The notes under the pieces were generated by a model that saw only the letters and a program-made list of their open reading frames with translations, was not told where the DNA came from and did no database searches. From Nitrospira sp. CR1.1 (GTDB taxonomy: Bacteria > Nitrospirota > Nitrospiria > Nitrospirales > Nitrospiraceae), in assembly GCA_014055465.1 (NCBI GenBank), contig WIAF01000006.1, forward strand, positions 186,001 through 250,000: 64,000 nt of DNA, written 5' to 3'. Below, in pieces: positions 16,811 to 26,371 of this stretch (position 1 is its first letter; each line of letters opens with the position of its first letter). A program made the position numbers and the translations under genes.

Positions 16811-19375
16811 ATGTTTGCGTTCCGTTTTTCCGGATACCCACCACACTTCGTTCACAGGCATCAGCGACGCCGTCAAGGCTGCACGCTATTACTCCTCAGT
16901 CTATTGATGATTCACCAGGCTCCGCTGGTTGCAGCCCAGGGGCAGGAAATGTCCGCAGCCTCTCCGCAAAGGTTCGACATCGCACCTCAGGCGCTCTCAT
17001 CCGCCTTGCTGGAGTTTTCCTCCACGGCACAGATTGAACTGTTGTTCGATGCCGCCATGACGCACGACCTCCGGACACAGGGAGTCTCGGGCGACCACGT
17101 TCCTGCAGAGGCCCTGCACATTCTCTTGCAGGAGACGGGCCTCAGCGCCCGCACCACATCCTCGGACAGCATCACGCTCGAACGAACTTCCGCCCCTCAA
17201 TCCCTGTCCGCGGCCAGCGCCCGCGGTGTCACATCAGTCGCGGCGTCCGAGGCCTCGCCTCGACCCGCCGCACAGAAGTCGGTGAAAGTTCCGGAAATCG
17301 TCGTCAAGGACGTCCACGAACGAGAGGACGATCTCCAGACCTACGTGGCGGAAGAAGCCATTTCGGCGACGAGAACCGACACTCCGATTCGCGACGTGCC
17401 GCAATCCATTCACGTCATCACCCGCAAGGTCATCGAAGAGCAGCGCACCTTCCGCTTGCAAAACACCTTGGAAAATATTTCCGGCATCAATGCGACGGAG
17501 TCCGCCGCTTCTCTCTACGATTCGTTGATCATCCGGGGCTTCACCGCCACGGATCGCAGCTATTTCCGAAACGGCCTGCTCGACCCCTTCGCGCAGTTTA
17601 CGGCCTCCGACACCTACAACATTCGCCGGCTGGAAGTGCTGAAGGGCCCGGCATCCGTCCTGTACGGACAGGGAGATCCGGGCGGTGTGATCAATATCGT
17701 GACGAACAAACCCCTGCCGAACGCCGCCTACTCGGCGAATGTCACGTTGGGGAATTTTCACTTCTATCGATCGGAACTCGACGCCACCGGCCCGCTCAAT
17801 GCCAGCAAGACAATCCTCTATCGCTTAAACGTGGCAGGGCAGAAAGCCGGCAGTTTCATGGACTATGCCAACCGCAATGTGGCGGCCATCGCTCCGAGCA
17901 TCACGTGGTTGATGAGTTCACGCACCACTTTGACTGTCGAAGCGGACTACTTGCGGCGCTGGAGCAACGATCCGTACGGCCTGCCAGCACAGGGAACGCT
18001 TCTCCCGAATATAAATGGCCCCATTGCACGAAATCGCTCGGTCACCCTGGGAGAGTTCAGCACCTTCAACCGCACCTCCTATCGGGTCGGGTATGACCTA
18101 ACCCATCAGTTCAACGACACGTGGTCCATCCGCAACGCCTTTCGGCACACGATTGTGGAAGACGACAAAAATAACCTCTATGCCTCCCCAGTTTCCTTGG
18201 ACCCCGACGAACGCACCCTCCAACGCTTTCAGGTGCTTCAACCCCAGATCGCGCGTCGCCATGCCAACTCGATGATCACGAACGTCGTGGGACACATTCG
18301 ATTCCTGGACATGGACCATACGCTGCTGACCGGTGTCGAACTCAGGCAAGAAAAGACGGATCGCTTCGCGTTTACCTTCGCCGGGGCGCCACCGATCGAT
18401 TTGTTTGCGCCCGATTATTCGCTCACTCCCCTTCCGTTCACCGGTGACCTGATCAGCTCTCAGTCCGAGAACAAGACCGCGGCGTTCTACGTCCAAGATC
18501 AAGTCACCATTCTCCCAAACCTGAAATTTATGGGTGGCCTGCGATTCGACTATGTTCATCAATCCACCCAAGCCGTGGGAGCGGATGAACGGAGGTCGGA
18601 CGATCATGCCGTCAGTCCTCGTTTGGGTCTGGTGTATCAGCCGATCGAGCCCCTCTCCCTGTATACGTCCTGGACCAAAGGGTTCCAGCCCAGCTCCTTA
18701 CTCAACGTGAATCCCAATGGACAATTGTTCAAACCGGAACGGTCGACTCAGTATGAGGTCGGCATGAAAACGTTCTTTCTGGATAACCGCGTGTCGGCTA
18801 CTCTGGCCTGGTTTCACCTGACACGCGAGAATCTTCTGACGCCCAATCCTGATCCCGGACTTGCCGCCCTGGGCTACTCTGTCCAGACTGGTGAACAGCG
18901 AAGCCAGGGTATTGAATTGGATATCACGGCACAGCTGACGCCCGGATGGAACCTCCTCACCGGTTACGCCTACACCGATGCAGAGGTGACGAAAGACACC
19001 GATACAACGCTGGTTGCCAAACGGCTCGCCAACGTGCCCTACAACAAATTCACGCTCTGGTCGACCTACCATATTCAGGAAGGTCTCCTGCAGGGATTCG
19101 GCGTCGGTGGAGGCCTCTTTGCCTACACGAGCCGGAACGCCTCCATCTTCGGGGATCAAACCGAGATGCCCGGGTACATCCGCGCCGACGCGGCCCTCTA
19201 CTACAACCATGACCTGCAGAAGGGAAACTGGGTGGGAGCGAAGAGCATGCACATCGCGCTCAACGTCAGAAATCTGCTTGACCAGCGGTACGTGGCCACT
19301 TCCTACAACGGTTCGAGCTTCTTCTTTTTCGGCGAGCCTCGGACCGTGTTGGCCACCGTTGGGTTGAAGTTCTAA
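16811..19375 (+). CDS. TonB-dependent siderophore receptor with STN domain (second copy)
   Basis: An 854-residue outer-membrane receptor. Signal peptide around CTLLLLSLLMIHQAPLVAA, an STN domain (about 53-120: FDIAPQALSSALLEFSSTA), and VKVPEIVVKDV as probable TonB box, identical in 11 residues to the receptor at 10109. Plug: VPQSIHVITRKVIEEQ, LIIRGFTATDRSYFRNG, LKGPASVLYGQGDPGGVIN. The barrel ends VGLKF with terminal Phe, as needed for BAM assembly. It lies directly downstream of its own FecI/FecR pair, so signalling is probably cell-surface and cassette-specific. The different barrel suggests a different siderophore from the first receptor. Confidence 0.9.
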   Translation: MFAFRFSGYPPHFVHRHQRRRQGCTLLLLSLLMIHQAPLVAAQGQEMSAASPQRFDIAPQALSSALLEFSSTAQIELLFDAAMTHDLRTQGVSGDHVPAEALHILLQETGLSARTTSSDSITLERTSAPQSLSAASARGVTSVAASEASPRPAAQKSVKVPEIVVKDVHEREDDLQTYVAEEAISATRTDTPIRDVPQSIHVITRKVIEEQRTFRLQNTLENISGINATESAASLYDSLIIRGFTATDRSYFRNGLLDPFAQFTASDTYNIRRLEVLKGPASVLYGQGDPGGVINIVTNKPLPNAAYSANVTLGNFHFYRSELDATGPLNASKTILYRLNVAGQKAGSFMDYANRNVAAIAPSITWLMSSRTTLTVEADYLRRWSNDPYGLPAQGTLLPNINGPIARNRSVTLGEFSTFNRTSYRVGYDLTHQFNDTWSIRNAFRHTIVEDDKNNLYASPVSLDPDERTLQRFQVLQPQIARRHANSMITNVVGHIRFLDMDHTLLTGVELRQEKTDRFAFTFAGAPPIDLFAPDYSLTPLPFTGDLISSQSENKTAAFYVQDQVTILPNLKFMGGLRFDYVHQSTQAVGADERRSDDHAVSPRLGLVYQPIEPLSLYTSWTKGFQPSSLLNVNPNGQLFKPERSTQYEVGMKTFFLDNRVSATLAWFHLTRENLLTPNPDPGLAALGYSVQTGEQRSQGIELDITAQLTPGWNLLTGYAYTDAEVTKDTDTTLVAKRLANVPYNKFTLWSTYHIQEGLLQGFGVGGGLFAYTSRNASIFGDQTEMPGYIRADAALYYNHDLQKGNWVGAKSMHIALNVRNLLDQRYVATSYNGSSFFFFGEPRTVLATVGLKF

Positions 19376-19379
19376 GGCC

Positions 19380-19637
19380 ATGCCGTTGATCTGGATCGCA
19401 ACAGGCCTTCTCTTCACGCTCCTGTCCGCTTGTGCCGAGGGGCGATGGGGGCAAACCGGAAAGTCCGACCTCCACACGCAGGAAGATTGGGAGCAATGCA
19501 AAGCGGAGGTGCTCTCCGGAGCCGAACATGGAAAAGAAACCATGGCCGGCGGCATCAATCTGAGCGGCTGCATGCACAGCAAAGGTTATGCCTACACAGA
19601 AGAACCGTCACGGCCCCCGGTCCCTTCCCAGCGATAA
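19380..19637 (+). CDS. Small lipoprotein
   Basis: An 85-residue protein with a lipoprotein signal peptide: hydrophobic LIWIATGLLFTLLSAC ending in a lipobox (LSAC, acylated Cys 18). The mature part has two more Cys (in EQCKAEVL and SGCMHSKGY) that could form a disulfide. ATG 19380 lies 4 bases after the receptor stop, so it is probably in the same transcript. Short Cys-containing lipoproteins with a CMxxKGY-like end are widespread; no function is known. Its position suggests a part in receptor or TonB function. Confidence 0.7.
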   Translation: MPLIWIATGLLFTLLSACAEGRWGQTGKSDLHTQEDWEQCKAEVLSGAEHGKETMAGGINLSGCMHSKGYAYTEEPSRPPVPSQR

Positions 19638-19727
19638 AAAATATCTTCGCAGGGGGTGCAGAACTCGCTCGCTTGAACGTCGATATAGTGAGGGGGAGCG
19701 GATTCGAACGGAAAGGGAGCGAATCGA

Positions 19728-20153
19728 GTGGAACATCTCAAAGGGTTGGTGGATTACGGGATCATCGGGCTGCTGTTGGCCCTCAGTCTCTGGGCCATTG
19801 CGGTAGCCGCGGAACGCTGGATCTTTTACCATCGTATCGACCTCCGGCGATACGGTTCCCAAGAAGAATTCGAAGTGGCCCTGACAAAGCGGTTGGTGGT
19901 CATTGGAACCGTAGCCGCGAATGCTCCCTATATCGGCCTGCTCGGGACGGTGCTCGGCATTATGCTGACCTTCCACACCATGGGATCCTCGGGCACCATG
20001 GCGGTTCAGACCATCATGGTCGGCCTGAGTCTGGCGCTCAAGGCCACGGCGGTCGGCCTACTCGTGGCGATTCCCTGTGTCGTGCTCAACAATGTGCTCC
20101 GGCGGCGGGTCACGGAGTTAATGACGCAATTCAAGATTCAGCATGGGACGTGA
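19728..20153 (+). CDS. exbB: ExbB/TolQ-type proton channel subunit (short)
   Basis: A 141-residue MotA/TolQ/ExbB-family protein. Three membrane helices: LVDYGIIGLLLALSLWAIAV, then a cytoplasmic segment, then NAPYIGLLGTVLGIMLTFHT and GLSLALKATAVGLLVAIPCV, the conserved pair that lines the channel. Most ExbB proteins exceed 200 residues; this is a compact form. The start is GTG 19728, preceded by AAAGGGAG. It overlaps exbD by 11 bases (ATG 20143), so the two are coupled. With ExbD it supplies proton-motive force to TonB. Confidence 0.88.
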   Translation: MEHLKGLVDYGIIGLLLALSLWAIAVAAERWIFYHRIDLRRYGSQEEFEVALTKRLVVIGTVAANAPYIGLLGTVLGIMLTFHTMGSSGTMAVQTIMVGLSLALKATAVGLLVAIPCVVLNNVLRRRVTELMTQFKIQHGT

Positions 20154-20517
20154 TCTGGACCAGATCAATGTGATCCCCTTGGTCGACGTCATGCTCGTCC
20201 TCCTGGTCATTGTCCTGACCACGGCCACGTTCATTACGACGGGACAAATCCCGGTTCAGTTGGCGAAGGCGCACGCTGCCTCGGAGCGAAAGGATGTCCC
20301 TCTCGTCATCACCATAACGGCGGAAGGGACAATCTTCATGAACGATACGCCGGTTCCTGAAAATGGCTTAAGCAGCCTGCTCACTGCCCACCCACGGGAA
20401 TCATCCGTGCTCGTGCGCGCTGATCGAGTGACAGTGCTCGACCGATTCGTGTCCGTCGTCGATGAGATCCGCAGCTTGGGCTTTCAGCAGGTCAGTCTTG
20501 AGGTGGTTCGCTCATGA
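20143..20517 (+). CDS. exbD: ExbD/TolR-type protein
   Basis: A 124-residue protein with a short cytoplasmic N-terminus, one membrane helix (INVIPLVDVMLVLLVIVLTT) that includes the functional Asp of the IPLVDVMLVLL motif, and a periplasmic domain with EGTIFMNDTPVP and VLVRADRVTVLDRFVSVVDE. It overlaps exbB by 11 bases and the following tonB by 4 (ATGA at 20514). The three-gene block exbB-exbD-tonB forms a self-contained energising unit behind the second receptor. Confidence 0.92.
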   Translation: MGRDLDQINVIPLVDVMLVLLVIVLTTATFITTGQIPVQLAKAHAASERKDVPLVITITAEGTIFMNDTPVPENGLSSLLTAHPRESSVLVRADRVTVLDRFVSVVDEIRSLGFQQVSLEVVRS

Positions 20518-21560
20518 GTCTGGCACTGCCAGTGGACTCGTCGCAACGCCAACGGGCTTCGCTCTGCTGGGCCTTCTCCATGTCGATCCACGGCCTGCTC
20601 ATCGGGCTAGCCGTCGCGTTGCTCACGGAAATACCAACGCCGCCCCCCCCCACCTTCAAGTGGGACGTGGCGGTCGTGCAACCTCCGCCTCCTGCGACAG
20701 AACCAGCGCCGTCGCCGCCCGTTGAGTCGCAGCCTCCGCCCACACCTCAACCGGTGACACAGACACACCCTCGGCCTCAGCCGGTTCAGCAGGTCAAGAG
20801 TCAACCCGTCGTCCAACAGGTCCAACGCGTGACGGAGCCGCGGCCGGTTCAACAGACCCAGCCCATCCGGGACAGCCTGCCGGTACAGACTGCTCAACCA
20901 ATTCAACAGGTCACCACGCAACAGATCGCAACTGTTACCCCGACCATCCAGGAACCGGTGAGTTCCACCACGGAAGTCGCGAAAACCGTTGTGGAACACA
21001 CTGCCGTCGTCCAAGAATCGACTCCAGTCGTCCAACAATACTCCGTGCCTCAAGCGGTCGCTTCAACCGAACCGGTCATCAAACAGGCGGAGCCTCTCAC
21101 TCAGATCGCCGCCATTGAGAGCGACGCCGCGCCAATCGAAACGGCGCCCGTGCCGGTCGAGGCTCCACAACAAGTCGAACAGGCGATCGTTCAACGGCCG
21201 GTAGAACCCGTCCAGCATCGGGTCGTGCAACAGCGAACCGTGCGGGCGCGACCTGGAGAACGTCCTGACTACGGGTGGCTTTCGCAGGCTCTCTGGTCTT
21301 CCGTCGATCAACGCAAACGCTACCCGGCAGAGGCAAAACGGAATCGTTGGGAAGGCCGCGTCATACTGCGCTTGACGATCGAACAACGGGGCGCCGCCGT
21401 CCATTTGCTCGATCTCGTGCTCGAAGAAAGCTCAGGGCATTCTGTTCTGGACCGTCACACGCTGGACATGGTGCGAAACGCCTTTCCCTTGCAGGTCAAA
21501 CATCAATTGGCCCTGGCAAAAATACAATTGGATTTGCCCTTTTCATATCGAATGGAATAA
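20514..21560 (+). CDS. tonB: TonB energy-transducing protein (second copy)
   Basis: A 348-residue protein. Membrane helix near 20-40 (LCWAFSMSIHGLLIGLAVAL), a long spacer (about 45-250) very rich in Pro, Gln and Val with many PVQQ/VQQ and PVE units, and the C-terminal domain from PDYGWLSQALWSSVDQRKRY to FSYRME. It shares layout and motifs (PDYGWL, KRYPAEAK, SSGH) with the first TonB. The spacer must span the periplasm; its repetitive make-up may vary between strains. The start overlaps exbD by ATGA. Confidence 0.9.
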   Translation: MSLALPVDSSQRQRASLCWAFSMSIHGLLIGLAVALLTEIPTPPPPTFKWDVAVVQPPPPATEPAPSPPVESQPPPTPQPVTQTHPRPQPVQQVKSQPVVQQVQRVTEPRPVQQTQPIRDSLPVQTAQPIQQVTTQQIATVTPTIQEPVSSTTEVAKTVVEHTAVVQESTPVVQQYSVPQAVASTEPVIKQAEPLTQIAAIESDAAPIETAPVPVEAPQQVEQAIVQRPVEPVQHRVVQQRTVRARPGERPDYGWLSQALWSSVDQRKRYPAEAKRNRWEGRVILRLTIEQRGAAVHLLDLVLEESSGHSVLDRHTLDMVRNAFPLQVKHQLALAKIQLDLPFSYRME

Positions 21561-21592
21561 CCGCCTGTCTTTTATCAAGTACGGAGGACTTC

Positions 21593-22048
21593 ATGGCACA
21601 CCGTCGTCAATTGCTATATTTTCCATTTACTGTCCTGGCCATGGCTGTCACGACACTCTGCGCTGGCACATGGCCCGCTGTCGCGCAGCAGAACGGCGAC
21701 AAAGCGTTTCATGCGCTGGTCACCGATGCGAAAGACGTGCAGACCGATTTGAAAAACGTGCTGTTTTATTGGGAAGAAAAAGTCAACGAAACGTCCTTTA
21801 TCCCGCACGAGTTAAAGCACTTGCCGGTCAAACGTGGCACCGCGACGGTCAACATCAAGTTCGACGGCGTGAAACAATTGGAGGTGACACCCGGCGCCGA
21901 CAAGGCCCTGCCGACACTCCACATCACGCTGGCGAACGGCAAGACGGGAGATTTTCCACTCGCGATTGAGGGAAGTTTCAAGGGCGACTCCGATTTCGGA
22001 CAGGTTGAACTCCCTGTCCAGGGACTGAAGAAACTCGAGTTCAAATAG
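21593..22048 (+). CDS. Predicted periplasmic protein of unknown function
   Basis: A 151-residue protein. A cleavable signal peptide is visible (LLYFPFTVLAMAVTTLCAG, cleavage likely after AVAQ). The mature part is about 118 residues, largely beta-prone, with VKRGTATVNIKFDGVKQLEV and NGKTGDFPLAIEGSF. No family recognised. ATG 21593 has GGAGG just upstream. It sits between tonB and the RND genes, all on the plus strand, so it is probably part of the iron transcript, but its role cannot be stated. Confidence 0.7.
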   Translation: MAHRRQLLYFPFTVLAMAVTTLCAGTWPAVAQQNGDKAFHALVTDAKDVQTDLKNVLFYWEEKVNETSFIPHELKHLPVKRGTATVNIKFDGVKQLEVTPGADKALPTLHITLANGKTGDFPLAIEGSFKGDSDFGQVELPVQGLKKLEFK

Positions 22049-22122
22049 CGATCGCAGAATTTCTTCCCGTGTGCGCCTCTCAGGCTGCGTGTCCGGGGGA
22101 TCTTGAGTACCGGTACCATTTC

Positions 22123-23202
22123 ATGACTCCTCGCCGCACCATATACCTACTGCTCTTCTCTCTGAGCGCGATCCTGGGGCTATTGGCTGTCCGATGGATT
22201 GGCTTAACCCCCGTCCCAGCTTCAGACATACCAAACCCACCGCCGTCACCGACGGCGGTGGTGCTCGCTCCGGTGACGCTCGACCGGATCCGGCATACCA
22301 TCAGAGCGGTCGGCACGCTACGCGCCAACGAAAGCATCATGATTCGCCCCGAGATCGCAGGGCGCATCCGTCAGATCTGGTTCGAGGAAGGCCAGGCCGT
22401 GGAGAAAGATCAACTGCTGGTCGAACTCGACGATTCCGAACTCCAAGCCGAAATGGCTCAAGCCGCGGCGCAACTCAAAGTGTCCCGTCTCACGTATGAA
22501 CGACTGAAACAGTTAGATTTGGACGGCAAGCGATATGTGACAAAGCAGCAGCTTGATGAGGTGGCAGGAGCGCTCCAAGTTTCCCACGCCAACCAAAGTC
22601 TCTCTGCCACGCGATTGGCAAAAGCGAAAATACGCGCGCCATTTTCAGGGATCACCGGGATCCGTCGTGTCTCACCGGGCGACTTCGTCGGCACCGGCCT
22701 GGATCTGGTGAATCTCGAAGACCTCAGCCTGCTCAAGATCGACTTCAAAGTGCCGGAGACACTTCTTCGCCATTTGGCGCCGGGCCAACCAATCGAGTTG
22801 ACCACCGATGCATACACAGGCAAGACGTTTAACGGCACCGTCTACGTGATCGATCCACAGGTCGAATTGACCACCAGATCCGTCCAGTTACGGGCCCGCA
22901 TTCCCAACCCGCAACAGCTCCTTCGTCCAGGCATGTTTGCCCAAGTGCTCCTCACGTACGGCGAGGACGAGCGGGCCCTGATGATTCCCGAAGAAGCCGT
23001 CATGCCGAAACAGGACAAGATCTATGTCTACCTGGCCAATGACGGGACCGCGCGGCTGCGTGAGATTACGTTGGGCACGCGCATCAGAGGCTTTGCGCAA
23101 GTGCTAAGCGGACTCACGGAACAGGACACGGTAATCCGCGTCGGCCACCATAAAGTGCAAGAGAACGATCCGATCGTTGCCGTGACGGATTCGGTCCGCT
23201 GA
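22123..23202 (+). CDS. RND efflux membrane-fusion (periplasmic adaptor) protein
   Basis: A 359-residue HlyD/AcrA-type adaptor. An N-terminal membrane anchor (YLLLFSLSAILGLLAVRWIG), a lipoyl-like hairpin with GRIRQIWFEEGQAVEKDQLL, a coiled-coil helical hairpin, ApFsGitG-type IRAPFSGITGIRRVSPGDFV, then a beta-barrel domain with KTFNGTVYVIDPQVELTTRS and RPGMFAQVLL. ATG 22123 chosen; an ATG-like start at 22069 lacks a ribosome-binding site. It precedes its RND pump by 19 bases. No outer-membrane channel gene is in the neighbourhood, so a TolC partner must come from elsewhere. Confidence 0.9.
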   Translation: MTPRRTIYLLLFSLSAILGLLAVRWIGLTPVPASDIPNPPPSPTAVVLAPVTLDRIRHTIRAVGTLRANESIMIRPEIAGRIRQIWFEEGQAVEKDQLLVELDDSELQAEMAQAAAQLKVSRLTYERLKQLDLDGKRYVTKQQLDEVAGALQVSHANQSLSATRLAKAKIRAPFSGITGIRRVSPGDFVGTGLDLVNLEDLSLLKIDFKVPETLLRHLAPGQPIELTTDAYTGKTFNGTVYVIDPQVELTTRSVQLRARIPNPQQLLRPGMFAQVLLTYGEDERALMIPEEAVMPKQDKIYVYLANDGTARLREITLGTRIRGFAQVLSGLTEQDTVIRVGHHKVQENDPIVAVTDSVR

Positions 23203-23221
23203 CCCTTCATCCCATACCACT

Positions 23222-26200
23222 ATGAGACTGTCCGCACTCTCCATCGAGCGTCCGGTCCTGGCCACCGTTGCCACGCTCTTGCTGATGCTCTTTGGGATCT
23301 TGTCTTTCTCTCGGCTCCCCGTTCGCGAGTACCCCGATATTACTTTCCCTGTGGTGTCCGTACTGACGGTGTACAAGAGCGCCGACGCCCAGCTGGTGGA
23401 AACGGACATTACTTCCGTGCTTGAAGATGCCCTGAGCGGCGTCGAGGGCCTGCGAACCTTGCGTTCAAGCAGCAGAGAAGGTCTCTCCGCCATCAGCCTC
23501 GAATTCGCCTTGACCCGCAACCTGGATGCGGCGGCCAACGATGTGCGCGATCGCGTCACCAGAGTGCAATCCCTCTTGCCTCAAGCCATTGAAGCGCCAC
23601 TCGTCATGAAAGAAGACAGCGAAGCCGACGGCATCATGTGGCTGGCGTTGATCAGCGACCGGCATAGCGAATTAGACATGACTGACTTCGCCCAACGGCA
23701 ATTGAAGGATCGTCTAGCCCCACTGCCGGGCGTGTCGAGTGTGGTGCTCGACGGCGAGCGACGTTATGCCATGCGGATCTGGTTGGACCCGGATCGGCTT
23801 GCTTCGCGACTCCTGACGGTGCAGGACGTGGAGAATGCCCTCCTCACGCAGAACGTGTCCATACCCACAGGCCGAATTGAAAGCACCCACCGTGAGTTCA
23901 GTGTGCGGATGGGAGGAGGACTGGAGCAACCAGCACAATTCAATCGATTGATCCTGGCCTACCGTGACGGATACCCGGTCCGCCTGCAGGATATCGGAAT
24001 CGCGGAAATCGCCCCGGAAGACGAGAGGAAACTGGTCCGGGTCAACGGGAAACCGGCAATTGGCCTGGGCATTATGAAGCAGTCAAAGGCCAACACGCTC
24101 GAAACCGCGCGCGCCGTCAAGCGCACCCTTCCCTCTCTGGAATCGTTATTGCCTGAGGGCATGCAACTCGTTACCGCCTTCGACAGTTCCATTTACATCG
24201 AACGGTCGCTGAAGGAGGTCTACGAGGCCGTGGGCATCTCCGTACTCTTGGTCGTCATGGTGGTGTTCATTTTTCTACGCAGCGCCAAAGCGACACTGAT
24301 TCCGACTGTGGCCATCCCGGGGTCGATCCTGGGCACCTTCGTATTGATGCACGTGACCGGTAGTTCGATCAACACCATCACCTTGTTAGGATTCGTGTTG
24401 GCGATCGGCCTGGTCGTGGACGATGCGATCGTCGTGGTGGAAAATGTCTACCGGCGCATCGAACAAGGCATGAGTCCGACGCAGGCCGCGCTCACAGGGA
24501 GCCGTGAAATCGGGTTCGCTGTCATTTCGACGACGTTGACACTCGCCGCCGTCTTCCTCCCGATCATATTCCTTCCCGGCATCGTGGGCCGCCTCTTCTC
24601 TGAATTAGGAATCGCCGTCGCGGGTTCGGTGCTCCTCTCTGGGTTCATCGCCTTAACTCTCACGCCGGCAATGTGTGCCCGCCTCTTAGGTTCGGCGGCC
24701 ACCGCCGGATCGTCCACGCAGGGCTCAGCACTGGATGCCTCCGCCTGGTTGCAATGGCTTACCCGACGTTATCGGGCGACCTTGGAGATGACGCTGCGAC
24801 GACCGCTGCTGACCATGCTCGCGGCTTTGCTCTCCCTTGCCGTCAGCGGTCTGCTGTTCTGGACGCTGTCCAGCGAACTGGCTCCCCTTGAAGATACCGG
24901 CTGGTTCGCAATTCACGTGAACGCGCCCGAAGGGGCGACCCTCGACTACACGGACCGGTATGCCAAGGACAGCGAGCAGCAGGCCGCGAACATTCCTGAA
25001 ATGGATTCCTATTACACGGTCGTTGCGCGAGGGTTCCGCCCCACATTAGTCAATCGTGCCGTCACATGGGTGACATTGAAGGATTGGTCCGACCGCGACC
25101 GTGCGCAACGGGAAATCGTCAACGACGTCGAACCGGCGCTCTCAGCTATTCCGGGCGCCACGGTCTTCGCACTCAACCCGCCGCCCTTCAACCAGGAGGA
25201 TAGTAAAACCCCGGTGCAGATCGTCGTGCGAGGCCCGACCTACGACGTCTTAGACGAGATCGTGGCGAAAGTCCGCCATGACGCAACGGGACACCCTTCA
25301 TTGATCAACGTTGACAGTGACCTGGACATGAACAAACCCGGGCTGCGTGTGGAGATCAACCGCGACAAGGCTGCCGACCTCGGGATTCCAATCGAAACGA
25401 TCGGCCGTACCTTGGAGGTATTTTTGGGTGGGCGGAAATCGTCCACATTCATGCGCGAGGGGAAGGAGTATCCGGTCATTATGCAAACGCGGCCCCTGCA
25501 CCGCGGCACGAAATCGGATATCGACCATCTTCACGTTCGCGGAAGCCGGGGCGATCTCATCCCGCTCAGCAATCTGGTCACGCTGAGCGAGACGGTCGCG
25601 CCGAAACAACTGAATCATTATGAAAAACTGAGAGCCGTCACGATCAGCGCGGGAGTCGGGTCCGGATCTACGCTGAGTCAATCGATCGACGCACTCGAGA
25701 CTATGATCCGGAAACACCTGCCGGCAGGGGCCAGTGTCAGTTATGCGGGAGAAACCAAAGAGTTCAAGGAATCATCCGGGAATCTTCACTTCATCGTCGT
25801 CCTGGCCCTGCTGGTGGTCTATCTCATTTTGGCGGCACAGTTCGAAAGCTTCCGCCATCCGGTCACGGTGTTGTTGTCGGTTCCGCCGGCCATGGCCGGC
25901 GCCTTGTTGGCGCTCTCGCTGTTTCGTGGCACCCTGAACATCTACAGCGAAATTGGATTGATGATCCTGATCGGACTCGTCACGAAGAATGCCATTCTCA
26001 TCGTCGAGTTTGCCAATCAGCTTCGGCACGACGGCCGCTCGCTCCACCTCGCCATTGTCGAAGCGTCGGTCCTGCGTCTGCGCCCCATCATTATGACCAC
26101 CATGGCCACGATTCTGGCTGCGCTTCCCCTGGCCTTGGCTTCCGGTGCCGGCGCGGCGGGCCGTTGGCACATCGGCCTTGTCGTCATCACCGGTCTCGCC

Positions 26201-26338
26201 CTATCAACACTCCTCACCCTGTTTTTGGTACCGGTGATGTATACGATGTTTGCGGAGGTGCGTCATCGAGAGCGTGCGCAGCAGGAGACGCAATCAGGCC
26301 GTTCGCCCGTCGTGGCGCTTAAGCCGACGCAGTCCTAA
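23222..26338 (+). CDS. RND-family efflux transporter, HAE1 type
   Basis: A 1038-residue inner-membrane proton-driven pump of normal length for the family. Twelve helices; the first is VLATVATLLLMLFGILSFSR. The proton-relay motif GLVVDDAIVVVENVYRR in TM4 has the two essential Asp residues. The two large periplasmic loops lie at about 30-330 and 560-870, and LIGLVTKNAILIVEFANQ in the C-terminal half completes the RND pattern. Charged-residue placement fits the HAE1 (multidrug/hydrophobe) class rather than heavy-metal CusA-like pumps. Placed at the end of a siderophore cluster, it may export a siderophore or a toxic compound; this is inference from context. Confidence 0.92.
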   Translation: MRLSALSIERPVLATVATLLLMLFGILSFSRLPVREYPDITFPVVSVLTVYKSADAQLVETDITSVLEDALSGVEGLRTLRSSSREGLSAISLEFALTRNLDAAANDVRDRVTRVQSLLPQAIEAPLVMKEDSEADGIMWLALISDRHSELDMTDFAQRQLKDRLAPLPGVSSVVLDGERRYAMRIWLDPDRLASRLLTVQDVENALLTQNVSIPTGRIESTHREFSVRMGGGLEQPAQFNRLILAYRDGYPVRLQDIGIAEIAPEDERKLVRVNGKPAIGLGIMKQSKANTLETARAVKRTLPSLESLLPEGMQLVTAFDSSIYIERSLKEVYEAVGISVLLVVMVVFIFLRSAKATLIPTVAIPGSILGTFVLMHVTGSSINTITLLGFVLAIGLVVDDAIVVVENVYRRIEQGMSPTQAALTGSREIGFAVISTTLTLAAVFLPIIFLPGIVGRLFSELGIAVAGSVLLSGFIALTLTPAMCARLLGSAATAGSSTQGSALDASAWLQWLTRRYRATLEMTLRRPLLTMLAALLSLAVSGLLFWTLSSELAPLEDTGWFAIHVNAPEGATLDYTDRYAKDSEQQAANIPEMDSYYTVVARGFRPTLVNRAVTWVTLKDWSDRDRAQREIVNDVEPALSAIPGATVFALNPPPFNQEDSKTPVQIVVRGPTYDVLDEIVAKVRHDATGHPSLINVDSDLDMNKPGLRVEINRDKAADLGIPIETIGRTLEVFLGGRKSSTFMREGKEYPVIMQTRPLHRGTKSDIDHLHVRGSRGDLIPLSNLVTLSETVAPKQLNHYEKLRAVTISAGVGSGSTLSQSIDALETMIRKHLPAGASVSYAGETKEFKESSGNLHFIVVLALLVVYLILAAQFESFRHPVTVLLSVPPAMAGALLALSLFRGTLNIYSEIGLMILIGLVTKNAILIVEFANQLRHDGRSLHLAIVEASVLRLRPIIMTTMATILAALPLALASGAGAAGRWHIGLVVITGLALSTLLTLFLVPVMYTMFAEVRHRERAQQETQSGRSPVVALKPTQS

Positions 26339-26371
26339 TCGTTGGAAGGACTCCACGATCCGTGTCTCTAT

